A program made the translations under genes and the position numbers. A model generated the notes under the pieces. That model saw only the letters and a list, made by a program, of their open reading frames with translations. It made no database searches and was not told where the DNA came from. DNA of 64,000 bases from Vallitalea longa (GTDB taxonomy: Bacteria > Bacillota > Clostridia > Lachnospirales > Vallitaleaceae): positions 1-64,000 of the forward strand of contig NZ_BRLB01000014.1 in NCBI RefSeq assembly GCF_027923465.1. The letters run 5' to 3'. Each line of letters begins with the position of its first letter. Positions within the stretch are counted from its first letter, which is position 1. Below are positions 55,697 through 64,000 of the stretch, piece after piece.

Positions 55697-57088
55697 ATGC
55701 CCAATATGAGTAAAGAAAAAGTTAAAATGAAGGAGCAGGATCCTTTAGTTAGAATAAAGAATTTTAATGAAGTTACTTGTGGTTACACTTTAGAAGAAGC
55801 TATGGAAGAAGCAGGAAGATGTTTACAATGTAAGACAAGACCATGTGTTGGTGGATGCCCTGTTAATGTTCCGATTCCTGAATTCATAAAAGAGGTTAGA
55901 GATGGAAATATAGAAGAAGCTTACAATATTATTTCCAAAGAAAATAGACTTCCAGCTATATGTGGAAGAGTCTGTCCTCAGGAATCCCAATGTGAAGGTA
56001 AATGTGTAAGAGGTAAAAAAGGTGAACCAGTAGCTATTGGTAGACTTGAACGTTTTGTTGCTGATTATCATATGAAAAATAATAAAAAAGATGTGGTAAA
56101 ACCAGAATCCAACAATAAGAAAGTTGCAGTCGTAGGTGGTGGACCTGCAAGTATGACATGTGCTGCTGATTTAGCTAAAAAAGGTTACCAAGTAACTATT
56201 TTTGAAGCACTTCATCAACTTGGAGGGGTACTCATGTATGGTATACCTGAGTTCCGTTTGCCAAAAGATTTAGTTCAGACAGAGTTGAAAAGTGTTACTG
56301 ATCTAGGTGTAAAAGTTGAAAAAAATGTAATTGTAGGTAAATCAATCACTATTGACGAATTATTTGAAGAAGAAGGATTTCAAGCTGTATTCGTAGGTAG
56401 TGGTGCAGGACTTCCAAGATTCATGAATATAGAAGGTGAAAATCTTAATGGAGTATACTCAGCTAATGAGTTCCTTACAAGAGTCAACCTTATGAAAGCT
56501 TATGATTTCCCTAACAGTCCTACACCAGTGAAGATAGGTGAGAGAGTTGCTGTCATAGGTGGTGGTAATGTTGCTATGGATGCAGCCAGAACCGCTAAAA
56601 GACTTGGAGCTAAAGAAGTTAAGATAGTGTATAGAAGAAGTAAAGAGGAACTACCTGCAAGAATTGAAGAAGTACATCATGCAGAACAAGAACAGATTAT
56701 ATTTGATCTACTAAAAAATCCAGTAGAGATACTTGGTGAAGATGGACATGTTACTGGCATGAAATGCATTAAAATGGAGTTGGGTGAACCAGATGAAAGT
56801 GGTAGAAGAAGACCACAGCCAATAGAAGGTAGCGAAGAAGTTATGGATGTAGATATTGTTGTTGTAGCTATTGGTCAAACACCTAATCCTTTACTTAGGA
56901 ATACAACAGAAGGACTTGATGTTAACAAAAGAGGTTGTATTATAGTTAATGAAGATACTATGGAAACTACTATAGATAATGTATATGCAGGTGGAGATGC
57001 TGTTACAGGAGCCGCAACTGTTATTCTTGCAATGGGAGCAGGAAAAAAAGCGGCTAAAGCTATTGATAAAAAATTAAGTGAAAATTAG
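55697..57088 (+). CDS. nfnB: NADPH-dependent glutamate-synthase-type large subunit (NfnB/GltA)
   Basis: 463 residues. Residues 20-125 form an iron-sulfur domain with CLQCKTRPCVGGCPVNVPIP and ICGRVCPQESQCEGKCV. FAD-binding VAVVGGGPASMTCAADLAKK (about 142) and an NADP site VAVIGGGNVAMDAARTAKRLG (about 283) follow. This is the homotetrameric GltA/NfnB form that bifurcates electrons between NADPH, NADH and ferredoxin when paired with NfnA. Because nfnA is upstream and no glutamate synthase large chain is present, the Nfn role is favoured. ATG 55697 follows TAGGAGTG; ATG 55676 lacks a site. Confidence 0.88.
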   Translation: MPNMSKEKVKMKEQDPLVRIKNFNEVTCGYTLEEAMEEAGRCLQCKTRPCVGGCPVNVPIPEFIKEVRDGNIEEAYNIISKENRLPAICGRVCPQESQCEGKCVRGKKGEPVAIGRLERFVADYHMKNNKKDVVKPESNNKKVAVVGGGPASMTCAADLAKKGYQVTIFEALHQLGGVLMYGIPEFRLPKDLVQTELKSVTDLGVKVEKNVIVGKSITIDELFEEEGFQAVFVGSGAGLPRFMNIEGENLNGVYSANEFLTRVNLMKAYDFPNSPTPVKIGERVAVIGGGNVAMDAARTAKRLGAKEVKIVYRRSKEELPARIEEVHHAEQEQIIFDLLKNPVEILGEDGHVTGMKCIKMELGEPDESGRRRPQPIEGSEEVMDVDIVVVAIGQTPNPLLRNTTEGLDVNKRGCIIVNEDTMETTIDNVYAGGDAVTGAATVILAMGAGKKAAKAIDKKLSEN

Positions 57089-57104
57089 ATATAATGATAT
57101 TCTT

Positions 57105-57144
57105 GAGCTGTTGTACTAAGTTATAAGTGCAATAGCTCATTTTA
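57105..57144 (+). terminator. Terminator after nfnB
   Basis: GAGCTGTTGTACT pairs with AGTGCAATAGCTC, with wobble positions, then ATTTTATATT. Confidence 0.7.
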
Positions 57145-57250
57145 TATTAAATTAGGAAAGTTCTACTTTCTCTTTTGAATATAAATACCAATCAGTGTAA
57201 TAATAAATCTAAAAGCTCTTGAAGAGTAATTTTCATGAGAAAGGTGATAA

Positions 57251-57682
57251 ATGATGGGTATTATATTAGCTATAGTTGCAGGGGCACTTATGAGTGTCCA
57301 AGGTGTTTTTGATACTAGAGTTACGGAGAGTTCCTCAATATGGGTAACCAACTCATTTGTACAGATAACAGGATTTTTGGTTTGTATATCAGCATGGTTC
57401 TTTACTGGGAGACAAAGCTTTGCAGATTTATTGAAGGTAGATAGCAAATGGTACCTTACCGGTGGTATTTTGGGAGCTTTCATAATATTTGGAGTCGTAA
57501 AAGGTATGTCTGCATTAGGTCCTGCCTATGCTGTTATGCTGATACTGATAGCTCAATTGATAATTGCTTATTTGATTGAATTATTAGGTATTTTTGGAAC
57601 TGATCAAGTAGCTTTTCAATGGAGAAAAATGATTGCTGTAGCTATTATGATAGGGGGTATAATTTTATTCAAATGGGATTAA
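57251..57682 (+). CDS. Small DMT-superfamily (YdcZ/DUF606-type) membrane protein
   Basis: 143 residues with about five membrane helices. Helix 1 starts GIILAIVAGALMSVQGVFDTRV, helix 4 contains SALGPAYAVMLILIAQLIIAYLIE, and the last ends MIGGIILFKWD. This matches the half-size DMT proteins of the DUF606 family, which probably act as dimers; the substrate is unknown. AAAGGTGATAA precedes tandem ATGs; the first is taken. It stands alone between two terminators. Confidence 0.82.
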   Translation: MMGIILAIVAGALMSVQGVFDTRVTESSSIWVTNSFVQITGFLVCISAWFFTGRQSFADLLKVDSKWYLTGGILGAFIIFGVVKGMSALGPAYAVMLILIAQLIIAYLIELLGIFGTDQVAFQWRKMIAVAIMIGGIILFKWD

Positions 57683-57825
57683 CATTTAAAGGATATATTT
57701 TATTAATATACCTGAAGTGTTATATAACAACAAAATATAATATGTATAAAAATGTAATTATGTTTGACATTCATGATAGAAAGATTCATAATTAAATAAG
57801 GCCAAAAAATAAAAGGGGGATACAT

Positions 57826-58251
57826 ATGAAGAAGAGAAAAGGTTTTGGGAGATTTTTATTGATTATCGGGGTTTTAATTACTGGAGGAGCAATTTTTGTA
57901 TTAAAGAAATTGAAGAACATAAGTAAATCATACGATAAGCTTACTCTATTTAATAACGAAGAAATCAAATTTGATACAGAAGATGATATTAAAGATACAG
58001 CAATTGCATTTAGTGATGCTAGTATAGATTTTACTGATTTGGATATTACTGAAGCATCAATCAAATTACTGATCCTATTCAGCAATGTAAAGATAAAAGT
58101 TCCTGAAGGTTGGAAAGTGATATTGAATGGAGATAAAAAATCTAGTAATTTGGATGAAAGTATCTCTGAAGATAGCATACCAGAAGATAATCCTATAATT
58201 CTTAACATTGATTATGATATAAGCTATTCTAATGTAAAAATAACCAATTAA
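57826..58251 (+). CDS. Membrane-anchored LiaF-like C-terminal domain protein
   Basis: 141 residues. A basic start (MKKRKGFGRF), one membrane segment (about 11-28), then an extracytoplasmic or cytoplasmic domain of short repeated beta strands: IAFSDASIDFTDLDITEASIKL, then LFSNVKIKVPEGWKVILNG. This alternating pattern resembles the C-terminal domain of LiaF/YvqF cell-wall-stress proteins, which lack enzymatic residues. Similarity is by pattern only. AAGGGGGATAC precedes the ATG. Confidence 0.65.
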   Translation: MKKRKGFGRFLLIIGVLITGGAIFVLKKLKNISKSYDKLTLFNNEEIKFDTEDDIKDTAIAFSDASIDFTDLDITEASIKLLILFSNVKIKVPEGWKVILNGDKKSSNLDESISEDSIPEDNPIILNIDYDISYSNVKITN

Positions 58252-58267
58252 ATGAATAAGAGATATA

Positions 58268-58305
58268 AAAAGAAGCTAGGAGCATAATGCTAATAACTTC
58301 TTTTT
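58268..58305. terminator. Terminator after the LiaF-like gene
   Basis: AAAAGAAG pairs with CTTCTTTT, with an inner TAGCAT-like stem in the loop. It faces the convergent NAD synthetase gene and has T/A flanks on both strands, so it may act both ways. Confidence 0.65.
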
Positions 58306-58388
58306 ATATTGGGGTAGATTATACTTCTATATAAAAATTAATCTTATATTTTAGATATGAATAAATAACTTCTTGTATATTCTAATGA

Positions 58389-60329
58389 CTATAATTGTTC
58401 TATTTCTTCTAACCAAATCTTAGATACCGCGTCACTAGGCATTCTTAGATCTCCTCTTGGAGATAAGCAAATTGAACCTACTTTTGGTCCATCTGGTATA
58501 CAAGAACGTTTGAATTGTTGCATGAAAAACCTTTTATAAAAAGTATTTATCCATTTTTTGATAGTATCACAAGAATATTTACCGTCAAAAGCTTGTAGAG
58601 CTAATCTGTATACTTTTGTAGGAGAAAAACCAAATCTTAACATATTATATAAGAAGAAATCATGTAATTCATATGGACCGACTACTTCTTCTGTTTTTTG
58701 CTTAATCTTTCCTGTGTTTTTATCGGGAGGTAGAAGTTCTGGACTGACAGGTGTGTCCAATATATCCATTAAAACTGCTTTAGCATTTTCACCAACCTTA
58801 TAATCACTTATCCATTTGACAAGATATCTTACTAGCGTTTTAGGGATAGTAGTGTTAACAGAATACATAGACATATGATCTCCGTTATAGGTTGCCCAAC
58901 CTAGAGCCATTTCTGATAGATCTCCTGTACCGATTACGATACCATTCAATTTATTAGATAGATCCATCAATATTTGTGTTCTTTCTCTAGCTTGTACATT
59001 CTCATAAGTAGTACTATGGTTAGTAGGGTCATGTCCTATATCTTTAAAGTGAACAAGGCAAGATTGCTTAATTGATATTTCCTTAATTGTTACACCAAGG
59101 TGATTCATTAAGGATATGGCATTATTATAAGTTCTATCGGTTGTTCCGAAACCTGGCATTGTGACACCTATTATATTTTTCCTGTCTTTACCCAATAAGT
59201 CATATGTCATAGTACATACCAGCAAAGCAAGAGTTGAATCCAAACCACCCGAAATACCTACAACTACTTTTTCACATCCAATATGTTTGATTCTTTTAGC
59301 TAGTCCCAATGTTTGGATAGAAAAAATTTCCTCGCATCTTTTACTTCTTTTTTTCTGGTTATTTGGAACAAAAGGCTGAGGGTCTATATATCTATCAATT
59401 TTATCTTGCATGATATTCAAGTCAAATGGTACAATTTGATATTGTAAATCAAAACGAGAGGTTAAGTGATTAGAATAGCTAGTCATTTTAATCCTATCAG
59501 CCATTAATTTTTCTATATCAATATCAGAATATATTAGATTTGATTCCAATTGGAATCTTTTGTTTTCTTTTAATTTCGTACCATTTTCATATATTAGGCA
59601 ATGTCCACTGAAAACAACATCCGTAGTAGATTCACCAAAACCTGCAGAAGAATATACATAAGATGTGATAGTTTTTGCTGATTGAGATGATACTAAAGCT
59701 TTTCTATACGAACTTTTACCTACTAAGTCATTACTAGCAGATGGATTAAGTATAATAGTTGCTCCATTGATTGCATGTACTGTACTAGGTGGTAATGGAG
59801 ACCAGAGATCTTCACATATGTCTATACCTATACATAGATCTTCATATCTAGTATGTTTAAATAGAATAGAAGACCCAAAAGGAACGTCTTCACCGTCAAT
59901 AATTATTTTATCATTAGTTATGGTTTCTGAGGATGAAAACCATCTTTGCTCATAGAACTCATTATAATTGGGTATATAAGTCTTGGGTACGACACCTAAG
60001 ATTTTACCATTGGAGATTGTTGCAGCACAGTTATATAATGCGTTTTTATATTTAATTGGGATACCAACCACAAAAAGAATTTCTTTACCAGTAGAATATT
60101 TTTTCAGTAAAATCAATTTTTCTATGCTCTTTCTTATTAAAGGTTCTTGGAAAAAAAGGTCGGCGCATGTATAACCTGTAATACACAATTCAGGTAAAAC
60201 AAGAATTGATACATTTTTGTTAACTGCATCATCTATTAGTTTGATTATTTCATTAGTATTAAAATCCACGTCTGCAACTTTTATTGTAGGAGAAGCAGAA
60301 GCGACTCTAACAAATCCATTATTTATCAT
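58389..60329 (-). CDS. nadE: NAD+ synthase (glutamine-hydrolysing)
   Basis: About 646 residues. The N-terminal nitrilase-type glutaminase domain (about 1-290) has VLPELCITGYTCADLF (Glu about 50), GVVPKTYIPNYNEFYEQRWF (Lys) and LCIGIDICEDLW (nucleophile Cys about 175). The C-terminal ATP-pyrophosphatase domain starts VVGISGGLDSTLALLV at about 360. It amidates nicotinic acid adenine dinucleotide to NAD. ATG 60329 is chosen because GGAG lies 8 bases upstream; GTG 60338 overlaps that site. It is the only minus-strand gene in this part. Confidence 0.95.
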   Translation of the reverse strand: MINNGFVRVASASPTIKVADVDFNTNEIIKLIDDAVNKNVSILVLPELCITGYTCADLFFQEPLIRKSIEKLILLKKYSTGKEILFVVGIPIKYKNALYNCAATISNGKILGVVPKTYIPNYNEFYEQRWFSSSETITNDKIIIDGEDVPFGSSILFKHTRYEDLCIGIDICEDLWSPLPPSTVHAINGATIILNPSASNDLVGKSSYRKALVSSQSAKTITSYVYSSAGFGESTTDVVFSGHCLIYENGTKLKENKRFQLESNLIYSDIDIEKLMADRIKMTSYSNHLTSRFDLQYQIVPFDLNIMQDKIDRYIDPQPFVPNNQKKRSKRCEEIFSIQTLGLAKRIKHIGCEKVVVGISGGLDSTLALLVCTMTYDLLGKDRKNIIGVTMPGFGTTDRTYNNAISLMNHLGVTIKEISIKQSCLVHFKDIGHDPTNHSTTYENVQARERTQILMDLSNKLNGIVIGTGDLSEMALGWATYNGDHMSMYSVNTTIPKTLVRYLVKWISDYKVGENAKAVLMDILDTPVSPELLPPDKNTGKIKQKTEEVVGPYELHDFFLYNMLRFGFSPTKVYRLALQAFDGKYSCDTIKKWINTFYKRFFMQQFKRSCIPDGPKVGSICLSPRGDLRMPSDAVSKIWLEEIEQL

Positions 60330-60521
60330 GTCTTTCACTCCATTTACTATTTAGATATTTATCTTTAGAATTATTAAAATTTATTTGATGTATTTATTAT
60401 ACCACACTAGATTGATGATATTACATAATTAATTGTTATATTTATATTAAATGCATTGTAAATTTATTGGATTTTATGTACAATGAATAGTAAGGTATAT
60501 ATTAATACTTAAGATTATATG

Positions 60522-60550
60522 TTGAATTATGTTAAGTTATAAATTATAAT
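60522..60550 (+). promoter_or_regulatory. mgsA: Promoter of mgsA
   Basis: TTGAAT (60522-60527), a 17-base spacer, TATAAT (60545-60550), about 68 bases before the ATG. The region is AT-rich, so chance matches are possible, but spacing and -10 are ideal. Confidence 0.6.
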
Positions 60551-60617
60551 ATTAATGTTAAATTCAGTGTATATAGGTAAAACTTTAAAAAATAAATCTT
60601 ATTTAGGAGGAAAACAT

Positions 60618-61067
60618 ATGTTCCAAGTTAAAATGGGGAAACAAAAACATATAGCATTAGTAGCTCACGATAATAGAAAAAAAGATTTGATAGAATGGGT
60701 TACAAAAAACAAATCAGTATTATCAAAACATTTTTTGTATGCAACTGGAACAACAGGTGGTATAATAGCAAAAGAAACCAACTTACCCGTAAGAAGATAT
60801 AAAAGTGGACCTTTGGGTGGTGACATGCAGATAGGGGCTAGAATTATTGAAAATGATATTGATTTTCTTGTTTTCTTCTGGGATCCATTAGAAGCACAGC
60901 CACATGATCCTGATGTAAAAGCATTACTTAGGATTGCTGTTCTATATGATATACCAGTAGCATCAAATGTAGCTACAGCAGATTTTTTATTTAGTTCATC
61001 TCTTATGGATAAGGAATATAATAGATATATTATCGATTATGGGACAAGAATAAAGAGAAAATACTAA
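60618..61067 (+). CDS. mgsA: Methylglyoxal synthase
   Basis: 149 residues of the MGS fold. [19 protein letters not shown] (about 10-28) and [15 protein letters not shown] (about 40) form the phosphate site; [14 protein letters not shown] (about 63-76) holds the catalytic aspartates, and [21 protein letters not shown] (about 88) is conserved. It converts dihydroxyacetone phosphate to methylglyoxal, relieving sugar-phosphate stress. ATG 60618 follows TAGGAGG by 7 bases; ATG 60555 upstream adds 21 untypical residues. Confidence 0.96.
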   Translation: MFQVKMGKQKHIALVAHDNRKKDLIEWVTKNKSVLSKHFLYATGTTGGIIAKETNLPVRRYKSGPLGGDMQIGARIIENDIDFLVFFWDPLEAQPHDPDVKALLRIAVLYDIPVASNVATADFLFSSSLMDKEYNRYIIDYGTRIKRKY

Positions 61068-61172
61068 ATAAATTAGAGGGGATTCATAATTATATTTAGC
61101 TCTATACTTATTTACTTTAATTATTGAAATTTAACTAGAGTATAATATGATTTTGGATGGAGAGATATAATT

Positions 61173-61784
61173 ATGAAGAACAAATGGTTTTACGGTTTAT
61201 TTATATTGCTGGTAATGGTAGTTGGTATATATTATGTTCAATCTAATGATGTCACTATAGATGCAAGTGAAGATGTAGGTGATAATAGTAATATTGAGGC
61301 TGAAGATACTAGCGCTGAAGAAAATACTGGAAACAATACCGATGGCAGTGAGGAATTAGCAAATACCATTATTGTACATATTTGTGGTGAAGTAGTAAAC
61401 GAAGGAGTCTATGAAACTGATGAGGACTCAAGGGTTTATGAAGTAGTTGAATTGGCAGGTGGTTTGACTGATGATGCTGCTACAGATTATGTTAATCTAG
61501 CTAGAATAGTAAAAGATGGTGAACAGATAATTTTTCCTAGCAAAGAAGAAATAGAAACTGGAGAATTTAGCACTGATGATGTAGAGGGAACATTAGTAAA
61601 TATTAATACTGCATCAGTAGAAAGATTGACGACTCTTTCAGGTATTGGTGAATCACGTGCAAAACTTATTATTAAGTATAGAGAAGAACACGGTGATTTT
61701 GAAATAATTGAAGATATTATGAAAGTAAGTGGTATAAAAGAAGGGTCTTTTAATAAAATAAAGGATTCGATTATTGTAAAGTGA
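61173..61784 (+). CDS. comEA: ComEA-type DNA-binding protein
   Basis: 203 residues. One N-terminal membrane segment (about 5-22), an acidic Asn/Glu-rich linker (about 30-65), a SLBB domain (about 67-130, IIVHICGEVVNEGVYETDED), and a helix-hairpin-helix pair at the C-terminus (VNINTASVERLTTLSGIGESRAKLI, about 143-167). ComEA binds incoming DNA at the outer face in competence. No other com gene lies adjacent; the response regulator starts 10 bases after the stop. GGATGGAGAG precedes the ATG. Confidence 0.92.
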   Translation: MKNKWFYGLFILLVMVVGIYYVQSNDVTIDASEDVGDNSNIEAEDTSAEENTGNNTDGSEELANTIIVHICGEVVNEGVYETDEDSRVYEVVELAGGLTDDAATDYVNLARIVKDGEQIIFPSKEEIETGEFSTDDVEGTLVNINTASVERLTTLSGIGESRAKLIIKYREEHGDFEIIEDIMKVSGIKEGSFNKIKDSIIVK

Positions 61785-61794
61785 GGTGTCTGCT

Positions 61795-62493
61795 ATGTCT
61801 AAAAGGATATTAGTGGTGGATGATGAAAAATTAATAGTAAAGGGTATAAAATTTAGTCTTGAACAGGAAGACATGATAGTGGATGTTGCTTATGACGGGC
61901 AGGAAGCTTTTGATTTAGCTAAAACAAATGTTTATGATCTTATTATATTAGATGTCATGTTACCTAAAATTGATGGGCTATCTGTATGTAGGCAGATTAG
62001 AGAGTTTTCCAATATGCCTATAATCATGTTAACGGCAAAAGGTGAAGATATGGACAAAATTCTTGGACTAGAATATGGTGCAGATGATTACATGACTAAG
62101 CCATTCAACATACTTGAGCTGAAAGCTAGAATGAAAGCAGTTCTTAGAAGAATTAAAACTGAATATAATGGTGACTCTGAAACTGTTATTAATTCTGGAG
62201 AACTAAAAATTGACTGTGAGAGCAGAAGAGTCTTTATTAACAATGAAGAAATTAATTTGACAGCGAAGGAATTTGATTTACTTGAACTTTTTAGTAAGCA
62301 CCCGAATAAAGTATATAGTAGAGAGAATCTACTAAATATAGTTTGGGGATATGATTACCCTGGTGATGTAAGAACGGTGGACGTACACGTAAGAAGACTT
62401 AGAGAAAAAGTAGAGCCAAATCCAAGCGAGCCTAAGTTCATTCATACTAAGTGGGGTGTTGGTTATTATTATCAGAACAAGAAAAATATTTAA
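61795..62493 (+). CDS. OmpR/PhoB-family response regulator
   Basis: 232 residues. A receiver domain (1-120) has the acidic pair in ILVVDDEKLIVKG, the phosphorylated aspartate in LIILDVMLPK (about residue 53), the conserved Thr in IIMLTAKGED and Lys in DYMTKPF. A winged-helix output domain (about 130-230) ends VRTVDVHVRRLREKVE...VWGVGYY type, here TKWGVGYYYQ. It pairs with the overlapping kinase gene. The WalR/PhoB group is likely. ATG 61795 follows GAGGTG; GTG 61786 is rejected. Confidence 0.95.
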   Translation: MSKRILVVDDEKLIVKGIKFSLEQEDMIVDVAYDGQEAFDLAKTNVYDLIILDVMLPKIDGLSVCRQIREFSNMPIIMLTAKGEDMDKILGLEYGADDYMTKPFNILELKARMKAVLRRIKTEYNGDSETVINSGELKIDCESRRVFINNEEINLTAKEFDLLELFSKHPNKVYSRENLLNIVWGYDYPGDVRTVDVHVRRLREKVEPNPSEPKFIHTKWGVGYYYQNKKNI

Positions 62494-63895
62494 TAGCATA
62501 AGGGCTAAGATATTTATATCATATGTAATCGTAAGTATCATACCACTGATCCTATTAACTAACATATTAATTAACTCTTTAGAAAAATATTATGTAAGTG
62601 AAAATTCAAGGTCTATGTTTAGACAAGCCAATATAATATCTACTAATTTGATGGTTAGAGGATTTATTAGTGATAGTTCAGGGATCAAAGACTATGTGAG
62701 TGTAATTGGGAGTCAAGATTATGAAAGAATAATAATACTTGACTCTAGAAGCACAGTGAAGTATGATTCTAATGGAATTGATACTGGTAAGGCATATGCA
62801 ACGCAAGAAGTAATTGATGCATTAAAAGGTAAAAGCAGTTCGTCATTCAAAAAGAATATGAATATAGCGAAAGTAATAACACCTATAAAAGATGAAAAAA
62901 AGGATGAAGTATACGGAGCTATAATATTAACAAATTCATACGATGGTATCAATAATTCTATTAATAGCTTGAAAAGCATTTCGTACCTGATTATATTAGC
63001 AATGTTGATTCTAATACTAACATTGAGTTATAATTTCTCAGGACTCATAACGAAGCCCTTTAAGAAATTGTTAATAAGCATTAATAAAATTACTGATGGA
63101 AATGTGGATGAAAAAATTGACATTAAAGGGAATAACGAAATTGAGGAAATTGGAACTGCATTTAATCATATGACTGATAAGTTGGAACAGGTTGACGAAG
63201 GCAGGCAGCAATTTGTAGCTAACGTGTCACATGAATTGAAGACACCCCTAAGTTCAGTAAAAGTATTAGCGGAATCGTTATTAATGCAACCTGATGCTCC
63301 AAAAGAATTATATAAAGAATTCTTTGAGGATATTAGTAATGAGATTGAGCGAGAGACTACAATAATAAACGATTTACTTACTATGGTGACATTGGATAAA
63401 AATGATAATGAGTTAACTATCAGTGAAACTAATCTTAACTTGCTCATTGAATCAATATTGAAAAGATTGAAGCCTTTAGCTGATATTAAAGGTGTAGAGA
63501 TGGTTTTTGAAAGTTATAGAGAAGTTATAGCTGAAGTTGATAAGACTAAAATCTCATTGGCATTGACTAATCTTATAGAAAATGGTATAAAGTATAATAA
63601 AGAATATGGGACTATAAAAGTTACACTTAATTCCGATTACAAAAACGCACAGGTATTAGTTAAAGATACTGGAATAGGTATACCAGAAGAAAGCATCAAT
63701 AAAATTTTTCAAAGATTTTATAGAGTTGATAAAACACGTTCGAGGGAAACAGGGGGTACAGGGCTTGGATTGTCTATTACACACCAAGCTATACTTATGC
63801 ATCAAGGATTTATAAGGTGTAGTAGTGAACTAGGAAGTGGAACAACTTTTGAAGTTAGTATACCACTAAAAAGACCAATACATGAAAATATATAA
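62456..63895 (+). CDS. Sensor histidine kinase (HAMP, HisKA, HATPase)
   Basis: About 479 residues. Helix 1 (about 18-40) and helix 2 (about 172-192) flank an extracellular sensor domain; a HAMP linker (about 194-245) follows. The phosphoacceptor motif is FVANVSHELKTPLSSVKV (His about 258). The ATPase domain has NLIENGIKYN (N box), DTGIGIPEES (G1) and GGTGLGLSIT (G2). It lacks the PAS domain of WalK, so it is closer to PhoR-type kinases. The GTG start overlaps the regulator by 38 bases, implying coupling; a TTG at 62459 is an alternative. No in-frame ATG before the first helix. Confidence 0.92.
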   Translation: MLVIIIRTRKIFNSIRAKIFISYVIVSIIPLILLTNILINSLEKYYVSENSRSMFRQANIISTNLMVRGFISDSSGIKDYVSVIGSQDYERIIILDSRSTVKYDSNGIDTGKAYATQEVIDALKGKSSSSFKKNMNIAKVITPIKDEKKDEVYGAIILTNSYDGINNSINSLKSISYLIILAMLILILTLSYNFSGLITKPFKKLLISINKITDGNVDEKIDIKGNNEIEEIGTAFNHMTDKLEQVDEGRQQFVANVSHELKTPLSSVKVLAESLLMQPDAPKELYKEFFEDISNEIERETTIINDLLTMVTLDKNDNELTISETNLNLLIESILKRLKPLADIKGVEMVFESYREVIAEVDKTKISLALTNLIENGIKYNKEYGTIKVTLNSDYKNAQVLVKDTGIGIPEESINKIFQRFYRVDKTRSRETGGTGLGLSITHQAILMHQGFIRCSSELGSGTTFEVSIPLKRPIHENI

Positions 63896-63929
63896 ATCTA
63901 AGAGCTTATTTCGTTGGAGGTGTTACAAA

Positions 63930-64000
63930 TTGGGGAAAATATTGAAATTCAGTATTTTGTATGTTTTTCTTATTATCGTTTTAACAGGTTGTGGAACTAA
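63930..64000 (+). CDS. Start of a lipoprotein gene (truncated by the window)
   Basis: TTG 63930, with GGAGG 9 bases upstream, opens a frame of 23 codons running off the window. It has a basic start (GKILKF), a hydrophobic stretch (SILYVFLIIVL) and a lipobox LTGC. In Clostridia a GerMN-domain lipoprotein often follows this kind of two-component pair, but too little is visible to say. Confidence 0.7.
   Translation, partial: MGKILKFSILYVFLIIVLTGCGT

Overview
This looks like a chromosomal segment of a low-GC, Gram-positive, anaerobic member of the Clostridia. The coding sequence is strongly AT-rich, nearly every gene has a strong AGGAGG-like ribosome site, start codons include GTG and TTG, and a T-box leader is present. 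The gene content also fits: an Nfn-type transhydrogenase, a cobalamin MetH without its reactivation domain, class I KARI and citramalate synthase. Some family features recall Vallitalea-like marine Clostridia, but that is only an impression. About 85-90% of the window is coding, mostly on the + strand.

Layout. 1-2050 is an accessory patch. It holds the right end of an IS200/IS605-type element with an omega-RNA-like fold, then a tandemly duplicated two-gene cassette of unknown membrane proteins, one partner of which is broken. 2275-9665 carries an AraC regulator, topoisomerase III, and a methionine/folate pair (a homocysteine methyltransferase-MTHFR fusion and MetH). 9734-16035 is an agmatine deiminase operon: sodium symporter, putrescine carbamoyltransferase, agmatine deiminase, APC antiporter and carbamate kinase. 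It would convert agmatine to putrescine and yield ATP.

16128-26553 is the branched-chain amino-acid block: consensus promoter, T-box with an AUC (Ile) specifier, ilvN, ilvC, terminator, cimA, leuC, leuD, leuB, ilvD, ilvB. The two acetolactate synthase subunits sit at opposite ends. 26579-33557 holds a GNAT enzyme, serC, serA, a DUF1015 protein and hflK/hflC. 33897-39614 holds a solitary glgB and then an island of very small genes: a frameshifted DUF2164 gene, a micro-lipoprotein, minus-strand membrane peptides, an XRE regulator, a ZIP transporter and a phospholipase-C-like protein.

39685-52960 is the arginine region. argG-argH on the minus strand and argC-argJ-argB-argD-carA-carB on the plus strand have almost identical promoter/operator sequences, with a cardiolipin synthase gene between them. 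argF is absent. 53158-64000 holds a NagZ-like lipoprotein, a 125-bp tandem inverted-repeat element, nfnA-nfnB, a small DMT transporter, a LiaF-like membrane protein, NAD synthetase (minus strand), mgsA, a ComEA-like protein, a two-component system and the start of a lipoprotein gene.

I found no rRNA or tRNA gene, CRISPR array or prophage. No clear new multi-gene system stands out. The most unusual items are the IS-linked cassette at the left edge, the paired arginine operators, the two related terminator/minus-strand micro-gene units near 36.6-37.8 kb, and the 125-bp hairpin repeat before nfnA.
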